In this document: one piece after another, positions 10,590 to 21,253 of the stretch
Position numbering within the stretch: position 1 is the first letter of the stretch
How the letters are laid out: every line of letters begins with the position of its first letter
Assembly: GCA_007026445.1 (NCBI GenBank)
Contig: VDMD01000148.1
Span: forward strand, 1 to 52,690
Direction of reading: 5' to 3'
Source of the DNA: Schizophyllum amplum
Taxonomy: Eukaryota > Basidiomycota > Agaricomycetes > Agaricales > Schizophyllaceae
Length of the DNA stretch: 52,690 nucleotides
Translations under genes and position numbers: made by a program
The notes under the pieces: model-generated
Seen by the model: the letters and a program-made list of their open reading frames with translations, nothing else
Told to the model about the DNA's origin: nothing
Database searches by the model: none

Positions 10590-11117
10590 ATGCCCGGTCT
10601 CGCATCCGCCCCCTCCACACCCGTTGTGGCCACAATGACGAAGCGCCCCATCTTCGAATCGCCTACTCCATTTCCCAGCGCACCAGCTCTCCAGCTCGCA
10701 CGCCCGGAGTATCCATTCTGGATCGCCACATACAACGACTTGCCACTCGAACTGCAAACCTTCCTCGCAGACAATGGCATCTACAACTTCGCGCCCGATG
10801 CATACGACACAGAGGACGTCGATGCGGCGCGTGTCTACCTGGCGGAGGAGCTCTATAGCACCGTGCGGGAGGTGCTTGCGATCGCGGAGGTCTACCCGAA
10901 GGAGCGCTTGAACACGGTGCTGCAGCAGGTTTTGGAAGAGCACATGTTGCGCTTCGATGCCTTATTGTGCTTCGAGATCGTCGTGCGGGAGGAGCTTGGG
11001 GAGCAGGTGGAGGACGCCGCAGTGAATGCGATGCGGCAACTCGAGATGGACGACAAGATTGGCTTCATGCTCAGGAGCGTCGCCGGAACGGAAGGCGAAC
11101 ATGGACGCCTGCAATAA
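10590..11117 (+). CDS. Unrecognised single-exon protein, 175 residues
   Basis: An uninterrupted frame beginning ATGCCCGGTCTCGC. The first ~40 residues are Pro/Ala/Ser-rich. From residue ~45 the chain has alternating hydrophobic and acidic helices: FWIATYNDLPLELQTFLADN, then YLAEELYSTVREVLAIAEVY, VLQQVLEEHML and CFEIVVREELGEQVEDAAVN. It is strongly acidic and helical, without a signal peptide or transmembrane segment. I do not recognise a family. It is the only intronless complete gene in the window; most neighbours carry at least two introns. Codon composition resembles the other genes, so it looks genuine. Confidence 0.65.
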   Translation: MPGLASAPSTPVVATMTKRPIFESPTPFPSAPALQLARPEYPFWIATYNDLPLELQTFLADNGIYNFAPDAYDTEDVDAARVYLAEELYSTVREVLAIAEVYPKERLNTVLQQVLEEHMLRFDALLCFEIVVREELGEQVEDAAVNAMRQLEMDDKIGFMLRSVAGTEGEHGRLQ

Positions 11118-11759
11118 TCACTACGAAACTCACCTTCTCTGCGCATGACCGGGACCTCTGCTGCCACTCAATCGCTTACTACTTTTTTTAAGTATACACA
11201 AACCGGTTGTCGTGGCCGCCTTATAAATGTCGAATAATAGCCCAGCATATGTAACACTAGCAATATCACCTCGCTCACTCGCGTCCTTCATGATTATCAT
11301 TTCAGTTGATGAGTCTCATTCTGTCATTTGTTGTCACTGTCAAATACTGCAAGTCGAGAGCAAGGAAAACAAGATACGAGTCACATAAGTAGTACAGTGA
11401 TACAATGTAAGTCCAGTAACGTCCGCGTCCACGTCCAACCTGTAGAATTGATATGGTACATAGTAGTTCAGTCCCTGTACAGTGCCTCGTTCTATCTGGC
11501 GTGGCCGAAAACTGCGTTAGTAAGTCGTCGTGCACCAGAACGAGGACAGGGTAAGTCACAGCAATAAGCAGCAGACGCAAGCGGGAGGAAAGGGGGCAAT
11601 GAGGAGGGGTAGGTAAGTAAAGACGGCTCCTGAAGAGCCTATGAGCGTCCGCTCCTCCAGAGCAGACGTGCGAGTCGGTGACCCATGAAAGCTTTTGTGG
11701 TCAATGAGATAGCCGCTCCTTTGGAGCCGCAACCTCGATTCGCCTTCGGCGTATCGTCT
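11118..11759. other. Convergent intergenic stretch
   Basis: About 640 bases between the stop codons of two convergent genes. It is more AT-rich than coding sequence in the window. No protein-like frame and no repeat seen. Confidence 0.5.
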
Positions 11760-12710
11760 TCACCGCCGCCTGGTCTCCAAGAAGAAGACCCGCGGACGGC
11801 GTGGGTCCGCCACCAATCCGGCAAACACGTACCCGTTGGGCAGGAGATGGAGAACGCGGACGCGCTCCGGAGGAACAGGTCCGCCCATGCGGTCCCATAC
11901 CATGGCCTGTACTTCGTCGCTCGTGGGGCGCATCATGGCTTTGGCGCATTCGTGAAGACCATTGAGCAGCGCGTTGAGCACGTCCCCTACAGTCAGGCCA
12001 GAGGAGCGACCGGGACTTGGAACCTTGAATTTGATAGTGCGGCCTGTTATGAGAGGTACGTGCACATCGATCTCGTGCAGTGGTGGTAGGAAGGCAGGCT
12101 CCTTGAGCGGGAGATGATGTGCTTGGAGAGGGACATCAAGTCTGAAGGGCACGCTGCCGGTAAGTGCGGGCATGATAGCCAAAGGGGTTGTTGAAGGCGA
12201 CGTTGAAGCTTAGGGTCTCTCAGCAACGGCGCTCTAGAGAAGAACGTATTACGCACCAGCATACGCCGATTGAATGGACGAGCTCGACCGTGAGACCGCC
12301 ACCGGGTGGTGCGTTGAAGCATACCCGCTGTGCGTCGTCTGCACGGACCCAGCACAGCGATAGCTGGGGACGTCGGTGTGGTAACTCGGTGCGTCGGAAC
12401 CGTAGTCGGAGCCGTCTGATCGACGGCTGGATCCCTCGCGATAAGTGGGAGGGTAGTCCGATGCGAGCGAATGGAAGCTTGGCGCGGGAGTACGATGGAC
12501 TGGCGCAGAGTCAACGGAGCTGCTGAAGGAAACGGCCTTCGAGCTCGTGGTCGATACTGAGCCAGTAGGAGTCACATAGCGAGGAACCGCCGCTGACCCT
12601 AATCTATGGTTGGCATGGGAGGAAGAGGAAGCGTAGCCGTGACTCGACATGTTAGGCGATGTGACAAGGCGGGCGGCGGGGGAGTCGGGAGGCGGGAGTG
12701 ATTGACTCAT
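11760..12710 (-). CDS. DUF6699-like basidiomycete protein
   Basis: Exon 1 runs from ATG at 12710 to about 12255 and encodes a Ser/Pro/Tyr-rich, probably disordered N-terminus of ~150 residues. After a 42-base intron comes a folded part: TLSFNVAFN, PFRLDVPLQ, FLPPLHEIDVHVPL, GLTVGDVLNALLNGLHECAK, and finally NGYVFAGLVADPRRPRVFFL. The pattern of a hydrophobic strand pair, a TVGDVL helix start and a terminal F-x-GL strand is that of DUF6699, a domain widespread in mushroom genomes with no known function. A one-base disagreement near 12183 (a run of A and G on the + strand) separates the first strand from the rest. Family call is by pattern only. Confidence 0.62.
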
Positions 12711-13583
12711 CCCGCCTCCCGCCCTGCAATATAAGGACCGCCATTGATCGCCCGATACGGCGCATGTTTGGTCGCGTTGAGCAGGGCAAAGGGCGCACGC
12801 TGTGCATCGGCATGGCTCGGCGGGCGGGCGGCGCCCACGTCGGGGGCGCGTGTCGTGATGGCGGCGTGGGAGGCGCTGATGCGAATGCTGCGAAATGATT
12901 ATCGGAGCGCATCAGGGCGGGAAAAGGCGGGCGGCCGCGCACCTTGGCGGCCTCATGACTCGCGCAAAGACCCTGGCTGGCAAGATGCCCGGGTCCGAGA
13001 AGCGCGCGGCACCGGCGAGGCGCGCTTCATGCCAGCCTCATGCGGTCCCGACCTCAGCGCGGAGGTTGAAATTGGGATGACTCGCAAGGAAAGAAGACTT
13101 CTAGTGTATACCTGTCGAACATGTCACGTGAACATCAACGCCGCAAAAGAAAAACAACCTCACATTTGATGTCTGAGCTTGCGCGAACAGGTACAGCATA
13201 CACCTTGATAACGCTGACTCAGTGCCAACAACATGCCTCGCCCAACGGGTGAGAGGATCGCATGCAACATGGTCGCAATATTCACCGCGGTTGATTTGCA
13301 TGTCCTGTAGCAGGTTCCCGTTCTCATTGGAAGAGTCGGTCGCGGGTCTGAAGATCCAAGAAAAGGTAATGTACACATATAAATACAGTGATGATAGCAA
13401 AGTATGCCTGCCGCTGCGAACGGACCAAGGCTTTTGACGGGGCTGACAGCATGTTGAGCAACAGCACAGCACCCATGGGCAAATGAACACACCTCGTCCG
13501 CAATAGATCGTCAAAGATCCCTTTGAGTCACAACTCCCTCTCGACAATTCGCACAGCGCCATGTCCTCGCCGTGAAACACACT
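12711..13583. other. Intergenic region upstream of the DUF6699-like gene
   Basis: About 870 bases. The first 300 or so are GC-rich and probably hold the promoter of the minus-strand gene at 12710. A CACGTG core is at 13125-13130. The rest is likely 3' untranslated sequence of the gene ending at 13584. Frames of up to ~160 codons on the minus strand show no family features. Confidence 0.45.
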
Positions 13584-15289
13584 TTATTCCGCCTGCTGCT
13601 CTCTCTCCGCTTGCTCCTCTGCCTCCGGATCTTCGGCGATGGGCTGCTTGACCGCGCCCGCTGCGGCCTTGGCCTCCTTCTTCCGCCGCGCCGACTCCTT
13701 GAGCTTGTCCCACTTCTCCTTGTACTTGACCAAGGACGCTTTCTAAAGGGAACGATCAGTATATGGATTCGGGGCACTGTGGGTGACAAGCAGCGCCAAC
13801 GACATCCGAGAACCTCGCTCACCTGCTTCTCGTTCTCCGCTTTCGCGGTCTTAAGCTCCTCCTCCAATTCCTTGACGCGCTTAGCATACTGCGCTTCGCG
13901 TCCCGTGAGCATCCCGGGCGGTACTTCCCGTCCTGGCGGAACAGCTGGCTGGTTGACAACCATGGAGCCCATGTCCGCGGGGCGTTGAGGTGGTGGAGCA
14001 AGCTGTTGAGTAGCGGACATGCCGCCCATAATTCTGTGTGCCTGCGCCATATTCGTCAACAAAAGCATTGCCACTGTACCGCGCAGAGGGACATACCTCT
14101 CGCGTGGCATGATACACACTGTCGCGCAGCTGCAGCTCATGCTGCTTCCTCACTTCGAGCTGCTGCTTGAGTGTCTCCATTTGCTGCCTCATAGCGTCCA
14201 CAGCAGACTTCAGCGCCGCATTCTCCTTCTCAAGAGGTGATGGCTCGTTCTCGGAAGGAATGAAGAGGAAGGACCCTGAGAGCGACTCTGCCGTACACGG
14301 GCCGTTAGCTTCGATGGCAGGAAAGCTTGTACATACGGGTCACGCACCCTCATCCGACTCCGACCAGTCATTATCTGTGTCGCCCTGGAATGTGTTTGCG
14401 GGAGGACGCTGCAGCTCGTGCGCCAGCGTGCTGGGGCGACTCATGCCTAGCCGCTTCGTCAAGCGAGACATCATGTTCTCTTCGCCGTCCGTGTCGCTCG
14501 ACAAGCTGCCGTCGCGCTGCAGTTTGCGATGCGGCGAACGCGCGCCTGGGGCTTCGAGCGGCGCGGTGGCAAAAGCGACCGGTTGCGAGAGATTGTCCAG
14601 CATGCCCTGCATGATGTTCCAGAATTGGTTGAACGCGTCACCTGGATCTGACTGTATAAACTGTTAGCCACTGCGTATCTTGAGTGGGAGAGATGGATAT
14701 CAGACTCACGCGCTGGCCGGCAAGCACCATGAAGCTCTCGTCGACGGTGTTCTGAGAGTCTGACATGGGGCGGGATGGGGAGGAGACGGGGCTGAGCGGG
14801 GTCCTGCGTAGGAGGAGGGAGGAGGGCGCGGTTCAGGCTTCTGGGGTAACGTGGGGTCCTTGCCGTCTTGCTTTAGCTTCTCGATCTTGCGCTGAAGATC
14901 CTTCTCGCTCTTTCTCTGTTCATTGTGGAGGAGGTTCAAGGTTCGCTTTGCCTGCAGGTAGCCATGCGAAAGGAGGGTGGCGTCAGATGAGGTACGCGGT
15001 ATGTACGACAAGCGAGCAACGCACCGCTTCGTCATTGCTTCGGTCGGCAGCGGCTACATATGCCTCTGCAGCTTTGCTGTGTTCTTCCATTGCCGCGACT
15101 ATCAGTCCCCTTGCGAGCATTGTCAGTGTTGCGAGAGATGCACAGAGGACGCGCCACCCACTGCCCAAAAAGCTCGTCCGCATTGGCTGCATGCTGGTGC
15201 GCCTGTCATGGTCGTGTTTTAGTTGGAAAGGACACGAAAGCGACTGTAGGTCTTACAGCGCGTAAAGGAGCATCGTTATGCGCTGACAT
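13584..15289 (-). CDS. MIT-domain and coiled-coil protein, Atg38/NRBF2-like
   Basis: Eight exons from ATG at 15289: 15289-15257, 15202-15162, 15109-15025, 14951-14710, 14651-14348, 14287-14097, 14041-13823, 13742-13584. Residues ~12-90 form a three-helix MIT domain: AHQHAANADELFGQG, AAMEEHSKAAEAYVAAAD, then TLNLLHNEQRKSEKDLQRKI. A Ser/Pro linker leads to SDSQNTVDESFMVLAGQR and a conserved helix FNQFWNIMQGMLDNLSQPVA. The C-terminal third is coiled coil (LKSAVDAMRQQMETLKQQLE; YAKRVKELEEELKTAKAENE) ending in a Lys-rich tail. MIT followed by coiled coil is the plan of Atg38/NRBF2, the subunit that dimerises autophagy PI3-kinase complex I. Other MIT proteins remain possible. One base appears missing near 14770; all other junctions are in frame. 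Confidence 0.6.
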
Positions 15290-16374
15290 TGGCTGATCTG
15301 ATGCGCAGAGATGAAGGTGAAGGCCAAGTCGCGACTGGGCGGCTGTCTGAGGTTGCGCTGCCCCGGGCCGAGTGCGCTGCCTTCCGTATTAGGCAGCCTT
15401 TGATGACGCGTGGCATATTGGCCGGTCGTTCGTTCCCCGCAGGCCACCCGGATCTTCCTTCTGAGTCTCGCCAGCACCCGCGCCGTCGCGTCACGGTCCA
15501 GCACTCTAGCGCTTCACTTCGCAGCTTTTCTCGTGTATTAATCTTTGGCATTGGCAGGACTCGTGCGATCCAACGTGACTGCTCGTTCGACCGCCCTTCG
15601 AGTCTCACTGTTTGACTTTCTCGCTATCCGACGAATGAGCACAGGAACGAGTGCTTGCCAGAACAACCACCACTGTTGGACACTTTGGTATATGGAAAGA
15701 TAACTTTCACCCCACGAGTTGATATGGTCCGGACTGGGCCGCGTAGGCTCAGAGGACGAGGAAGACACCTGGGCATTGAACATTCGATGCGACATCAGCC
15801 TCTTCACCGCGTGCAGCAACCTCGAGTGCGGATGTTTTGGTGAGTCTCTAGGTTCGCAATTCCATGCTTATGAGCCTGCGAGAATCCGCAATTGTCTTGT
15901 TTCTTGGCGTCCTGCACGCGTCCTGCTCCGGCTTCAGCGCGCTTCGTGTATGACAACGATTTTGCCTGATACCCGTTCTCTCCACGTCTGTTCATGCAAG
16001 CTGCCAACATCTCCTTCACGCTTCCATGTTGGCCATCTTCATGTTCGTTTCCGGCTCTTCATCCTCAAATATTTGGATTCAAGACAAGCACGAGACCGAG
16101 GCTCGCGATCGTTGACCACAAGACATCTAAGCGCGGCGTGTAACGATCTATAGGGGGCATGATCAGCTTTTCATAACAGATCGAGCTCCCTCTGCTCCCT
16201 CACCTTCAGCCTCCAACGTCACTGTTGACCCTCGACGCCCCGCCCCTTTACCGCATCCATATAACCCGTCGGTTGCCACCGATCGGTGCGGTCCCTACCT
16301 CCTGTCTCTCTCGTGCATCGAATGGTTTCTTGAGCCAACGCCCCCTTTCATTCCCTTCACAACATACGCCAATC
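15290..16374. other. Long intergenic region, no convincing gene
   Basis: About 1,085 bases between divergent start codons at 15289 (-) and 16375 (+). A 144-codon frame at 15719-16153 (+) and frames of similar size on the other strand show no recognisable motif. The last 150 bases are pyrimidine-rich and probably form the promoter of the + gene. A short intron-split gene around 15630-15860 cannot be excluded. Confidence 0.4.
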
Positions 16375-17205
16375 ATGTTTGACTTTCTCCATGTATTTGA
16401 CAGCAAGCGCAAAGCAGAGGCTCGCAAGGCGAAGGTGCGTTTACCTTGCATCTCTTGCGGCCATTAATAATAACGTCCTTCACAGCGCGTAACAGTCGCG
16501 GCCCTTGAACGACCGACTTTCAACGACTCGGCCACGATCGCCGTGGGCACCATCGTCAGTACTTCCCTTCCCCGAATCCCACTAAGGCTTATTGTTCATG
16601 CCTCTACCCGTAGCAATACCATGACGACGACACGTCCTCCGGCTCGATGAGCTACAGCCCGATCGAGCAAAAGCGCACCATGCTCGTGTTCCAACACCGG
16701 CAAGCGGTTGCGCAAGTCCATGGACCCGTCCCACGGCCCCCCAGTCCCTTCCCGCCCCGACATCCTGCGCACGCACTCCGAACCTCACGTGCCCCTTTTT
16801 GTCGGGCGGCACAAGGCTGTCCTCCCGCCTCGCGCCATTGCCGAGGAATTTGCCGACTTCAGCATATTTCGGCAAACCGACACGGAGGGGGAGGTTGAGG
16901 AGCCGTTCTACGGCACTGGGACGGAGGCGCTGAGGAATGTGCGCGATGTGGCCGCGCGCCGGGTGCCGTTGTACCATAACTCAAGCACGGCGTGGGTGGG
17001 AGAGACGGCGGAGATCGTCGACCCGCAGGACTATAACTCGATCGAGGCGATGTGCGCCATCCCACCGTTCCACAAGCCCAACTACGCTTCGAGTGATAAC
17101 ACGACCCCAGTAAGTTTTGTTTCCCGGTCGTGGGACAGCTGGCTGATCTTTTCTCAGTCGCCCTCGGATGTGGATTCAGATGATCATGAGGAACCTGAAT
17201 GCTGA
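16375..17205 (+). CDS. Unrecognised acidic protein, about 225 residues
   Basis: Four exons (16375-16434, 16486-16554, 16614-17109, 17158-17205). It starts MFDFLHVFDSKRKAEARKAK and later reads IAEEFADFSIFRQTDTEGEV, GTGTEALRNVRDVAARRVPL and DPQDYNSIEAMCAIPPFHKP, ending in an acidic SDVDSDDHEEPEC tail. There is no transmembrane helix, signal peptide or known fold that I can see. Splice sites are ordinary. A frame disagreement near 16692, where a two-base AC unit may be missing, separates EQKRTMLVFQH from GKRLRKSM. Probably a lineage-specific fungal protein. Confidence 0.6.
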
Positions 17206-17839
17206 TATGGATCGTTGTGACAACCCTTCTACTCTATCCCGCTGATCTGTTGCTTTATCTTGGACTAGTCTCTGCCCTCTCCGTTATTCGTTTTGCTCTC
17301 ATGACGGCGTCAGGCTCGTACATAGAACACAGCGCTGCTTTTATTTATGGTTTCCTTCTTGTAGCATTGGGCTGTTCCTTTCCTCCAGCATAACTATATG
17401 CCCCTTTCCTTCACATATCTATAGGGTTGTACTGTGTGTACTGTACGGAATAACTGTAGCCATGGTTGTAATCCAGTTCCTTTCAGTGGGAAGAGGCCGC
17501 GAATCTTTCACTGGCATTTTCTGTCAGTGTCGGCTTTCTCGATCGCCTGAGGCTCCAGGTAATTGACCACGCGCCGTCGAGCTGGCACGATGGATACCTC
17601 GCACCGACATGCCTGAAGACATCGCTCAGCGGCGCAAAGGACGCTTTGCACACCAGACGCTCCTCACGCCTGCGTCGCCCCCTTCATCCGACCACCCCTT
17701 CACCTCCCTCCCCTCACAGCTTATTGATAGTACGCAAGTCCAAGGTGTGTGCGTGTCCTGTATCATACACAATATCGTTACAGTTTTCCGCGAATACAAC
17801 AAAGAGTCAAACCCCTTTCCAGTCTCCACCTAGCAGCCT
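17206..17839. other. Convergent intergenic stretch
   Basis: About 630 bases between convergent genes. AT content is raised at 17210-17480. A 75-codon + frame at 17609 has no family features. Nothing else seen. Confidence 0.45.
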
Positions 17840-18763
17840 TTACGAAAGCGCCAGCAAACGCGCGAATAACGACGGCTGCTCGTCCTCGTATCGAATCCAC
17901 ACCACCCCGTTTGGAGCCGAAATATGCGCCTCATCTCCCTTGCTTTCCGTCTGCATGTCCTCTAGCCTGCACGCTGACGGGTCGCCCACGAAATAGCGCG
18001 TCGACCCGGCGGTGAAGCCAAACGGCTGCGCGCTGCGCTCCACCGCCTTGGACATCCGGATACACGCGCACGCTGCGGCGACGCTGACAATGCCGCGGAA
18101 GGAACGCGGGATGTAGAGCGATGCGGTTGCGTTGCTGGTGTGCAGTATGATGTTTAGCGGCGCGCGCTGGTCAACGTCAGGCGCTCTCTGCGAAAGAGGC
18201 GACTTTGAGGCAACCATGACGTGAGTTGCAATAAAACTGCGTACCACTCTGAGCTTACACAGCTTTCCTGTTGTCTGCAGGAAGAGAGTGACTTTGCGTC
18301 TGCCGGAGTCCAAGGAGCGCGGATTGTGTGCGGTGAGGGTGAGGTCGCAGGTGATGGGTGCATTCGCGGTGACGAGCTCGAGATGTTCGCCCGCACTTCG
18401 GTCTACGCGGGCGGTGTTGTAGGACATGTCAGGATTGACGATGACCCTCATGGGCGCTGAGCTGTCCGGGATGCGGGGATCGAGGATCCATGCGCCGGCG
18501 ATGCTGCCCTCGGATTCCGAACGCGACACGAAAATGTAATTCTCTGGCTTGGGCGACATTGGCGGGTCTGTGGTGTTTTCGCTCTTTAGCTCTGGCGCGT
18601 TCTGTGGGGGATCCGGAGGGGATGACGCTGTCTGCGAACATGTAGTAGAGGACGGGTATTATATAGACGGACCGACCTCGAAAGGCTGTTCATGGTGGTG
18701 TTGGTTGGATATGATCTGCTCGCCTGTCAAGGTCGGAGGGTACTTCTCGCACTCGATTATCAT
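17840..18763 (-). CDS. DUF7330-domain protein
   Basis: Exon 1 (18763-18677) encodes MIIECEKYPPTLTGEQ and on to a junction in phase 0. Exon 2 starts at 18631 and runs open to the stop at 17840. The protein, about 290 residues, has PENYIFVSRSESEGSIAGAW near the start of the fold, then RKVTLFLQTTGK, NIILHTSNATASLYIPRSFR and STRYFVGD. Repeated short beta strands and the IPRSFRG motif are typical of DUF7330, a beta-rich domain common in Agaricomycetes with no known role. A segment around 18200-18245 is open but atypical and could contain an unspliced intron. Start choice rests on the exon 1 phase. Confidence 0.68.
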
Positions 18764-19127
18764 TTGGACGGGGAGAAATGAGAGTCTCGCTTGTTTAAAA
18801 GTCTGCGGACTGGCGCAGCCCAGCTGCGGCGCGGTGCCCAGTCAAGCATCATCAGCCGATACGACGCGCGTCGTGGCAGAAGCCAGCAAGGCATCTGTGA
18901 TTGTCTTGCTCGCGGGACATAGACTCTGAAGCAGACTGAGGGCCGTTGGCTAGCTGTTGATTGAAGTTCAGGTTGAGTTTGCTCGAAACATGTGATCGCG
19001 TTGGAGGCCGTTGATCCACATGGCCACACAAAGAGCCTGTTTGGGTACATTGTATTAATTGTTTTTCTGCTTTATACCTCGAAGTTACTGGCGCATTACG
19101 GGCTCTGGACGCGCTGGCGCTCCCGAA
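18764..19127. promoter_or_regulatory. Divergent promoter region, DUF7330 gene / cap methyltransferase
   Basis: A 364-base gap between two start codons on opposite strands. It must carry both promoters. No TATA box or repeated element is obvious, and no coding frame is convincing. Confidence 0.4.
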
Positions 19128-21087
19128 ATGCCGGCCTTTGATCCAGTCCGAGACGCGCTGAACTCGCCCCTAAGTCCGTCGCAGCCGCTGCCCAGCCCGT
19201 TCGCACGCGCGCAAGAAGCGCCCCATTACTCTTCCAGCTCTCCCCTCGCCAGCCCGTCAGTAGGTAACGCGCGACAGACCTCAGCGTGCTCCTCAACGAC
19301 ACCGCACCCGACCCCCCAACACTCGCACGCACGCCCTCCTCGCGCTCGGCCTCACTCGCCAACCTCGTCCACAGCGAGCCCGACGACAAGCTCACCTTCA
19401 CCGACCCGCTCCGACGATCAGACGACGGCTACTTCGCGCATCGTCCCTCGTCATCCTCCTCTCGATCCTCCTCGGGCTCTTCACGCCCTCGCCCGCGGCG
19501 CAGACGAATGGACGACCGGCCCCGCCACCCGTAGCGCCCGAATCACCAGAGCGAAGCTCGCGTCCCTCGTCATCTTCATCGGCGCTAAACGGTCCTCGAT
19601 CATTCGCACGTCCCACGTCGTCGCACGGTGCCATGGCGCCCCACCGCCCCCGCTACCCCCACCGCGCGCTCTGTATCAGCCCAAGCGCTTGACGCCTGCT
19701 GGCTCGGTCATGATCCCCTTGTCGGCATCCGAGTTGCAGCATTTCCAACTCTTCCGCGGCAAAGGTGCTGTGACGCTCAGCAAGCGCAAGCGTCGAGCAT
19801 CCGCGGAACCGGAGGACATTGACAGGCCGCCACCCAAGAAGTTGGCTGGAGATGCACGCGTCGTTGCGGCACATTGTGTGTCGCTACTCCCTCGCTCTAA
19901 GCTCTTGTACTGAAGCACTACCCAGACAACGCACGACCAGAAGTCGGCGTCGACAAGCGCGGGGAGTCGCCCATCTTTGGTCTCAAAGCTTTCAACAACT
20001 GGATAAAGTCCGTTATCATTACAAAACATGCACACCCTGCCTTGCGCCAATCACCATACTCTGCTCCAAAAGACCGCCTCAGAGGCAGAGTGCTTGATAT
20101 GGGCTGTGGGAAGGGTGGCGATATCAACAAATGGCAGAAGGCCAATGCACGGTACTACGTTGCAGTAGGTGTGTTGCATGAACGCCTGGTTCCGAACCAA
20201 ACCGTTAACACCAGTGATGCAGATATCGCGGACGTATCAGTCCAACAATGTCGCCAACGCTATGACTCATTGCGCGGTCCCAAACCAGAGGCACAATTCT
20301 TCGCCCTCGACTGTTACACCGAGTCGCTCAGTCGCGCACTACCACCGGACGTCATTCGACTGCCCTTCGATGTCGTCTCTATGCAGTTCTGCATGCACTA
20401 CGCCTTCGAAACGCTCGAGAAGGCACGATGTATGTTGGAAAACGTCAGCGAAAATCTACGATCAGGAGGGGTCTTCGTCGGTACTATACCCAATGCTGAT
20501 CAGCTACTGTGCGTGACATTGTGCCCAGCCCTTTTGCTCACGTTAACCATACTGCGTCTCCAGCGCAAGCCTAGAGTCCCTATCACCAGATCGAGAAGAC
20601 CTCGAGTGGGGCAACTCCGTCTACACCATCAAATTCGACGAGCGCGAGCACGACTCAATATACGGGCAAAGGTACTGGTTTTACTTGCAAGACGCCGTCG
20701 ACAATGTACCCGAGTATGTAGTACACTGGGATCCCTTTGTCCAGTATGTACCTGCTTTCAGACTTACGTCTCAACTATCTGATGGTTTCCCTTTCCTTCT
20801 CTTCCTACCTCTATTTCCTTCCCTACCATCATCAGATTAGCGGAGGAGTATGACCTGTTCCCCGTCTACAAGAAGGAGTTCCACGATGTCTTCGAAGAGC
20901 ACCACGAGAGCAAGGAGTTCGGCCCCCTCCTCGTCCGCATGAAGGTCATGGACGACAACGGGGAGAGCGTGATGGACGAGGACCAGTGGGAAGCTGCCAG
21001 TAAGCACCTCCACCGTCTCAAAACCCAGCAACATTCTAACCTCCCATTCCAGACGTCTACATCGCATTCGCGTTCGAGAAGCGCTAG
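19128..21087 (+). CDS. ABD1: mRNA cap guanine-N7 methyltransferase
   Basis: S-adenosylmethionine-dependent enzyme that methylates the guanosine cap of nuclear mRNA. The catalytic part is clear: FGLKAFNNWIKSVIITKH, then GRVLDMGCGKGGDINKWQKA (motif I), IADVSVQQCRQRY, DVVSMQFCMHYAFET and SGGVFVGTIPNADQLL. After an intron at 20519-20563 come EWGNSVYTIKFDE, YWFYLQDAVDNVPEYVVHW and, from 20836, LAEEYDLFPVYKKEFHDVF. The last exon (21053-21087) ends NVYIAFAFEKR, as in yeast Abd1. The N-terminal ~230 residues are disordered, Ser/Pro/Arg-rich, and switch frame at about 19270, 19490, 19670 and 19890. I take these as sequence indels, since each frame is coding-like in turn. Start at 19128 is the first ATG and is provisional. 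Confidence 0.85.
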
Positions 21088-21253
21088 TCTGGCCTATATC
21101 TTATCTGTATCCATATAGTCACTGTAATAGCACGCCACGCCACACGCACATTAGTCGACGAGAAGTAAAGAGGCTAGAATACTGTTACAGGAGAGCAACC
21201 AGAAACCCATGTCCGCAACAACGAGAATCGCATCCGCACGTTTTTCTGGCCCT

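Noticed and set aside
15719..16153. 144-codon + frame in a gap
   Set aside because: No domain, no clear splice partners and no strong start context; kept only as a remark on the gap.
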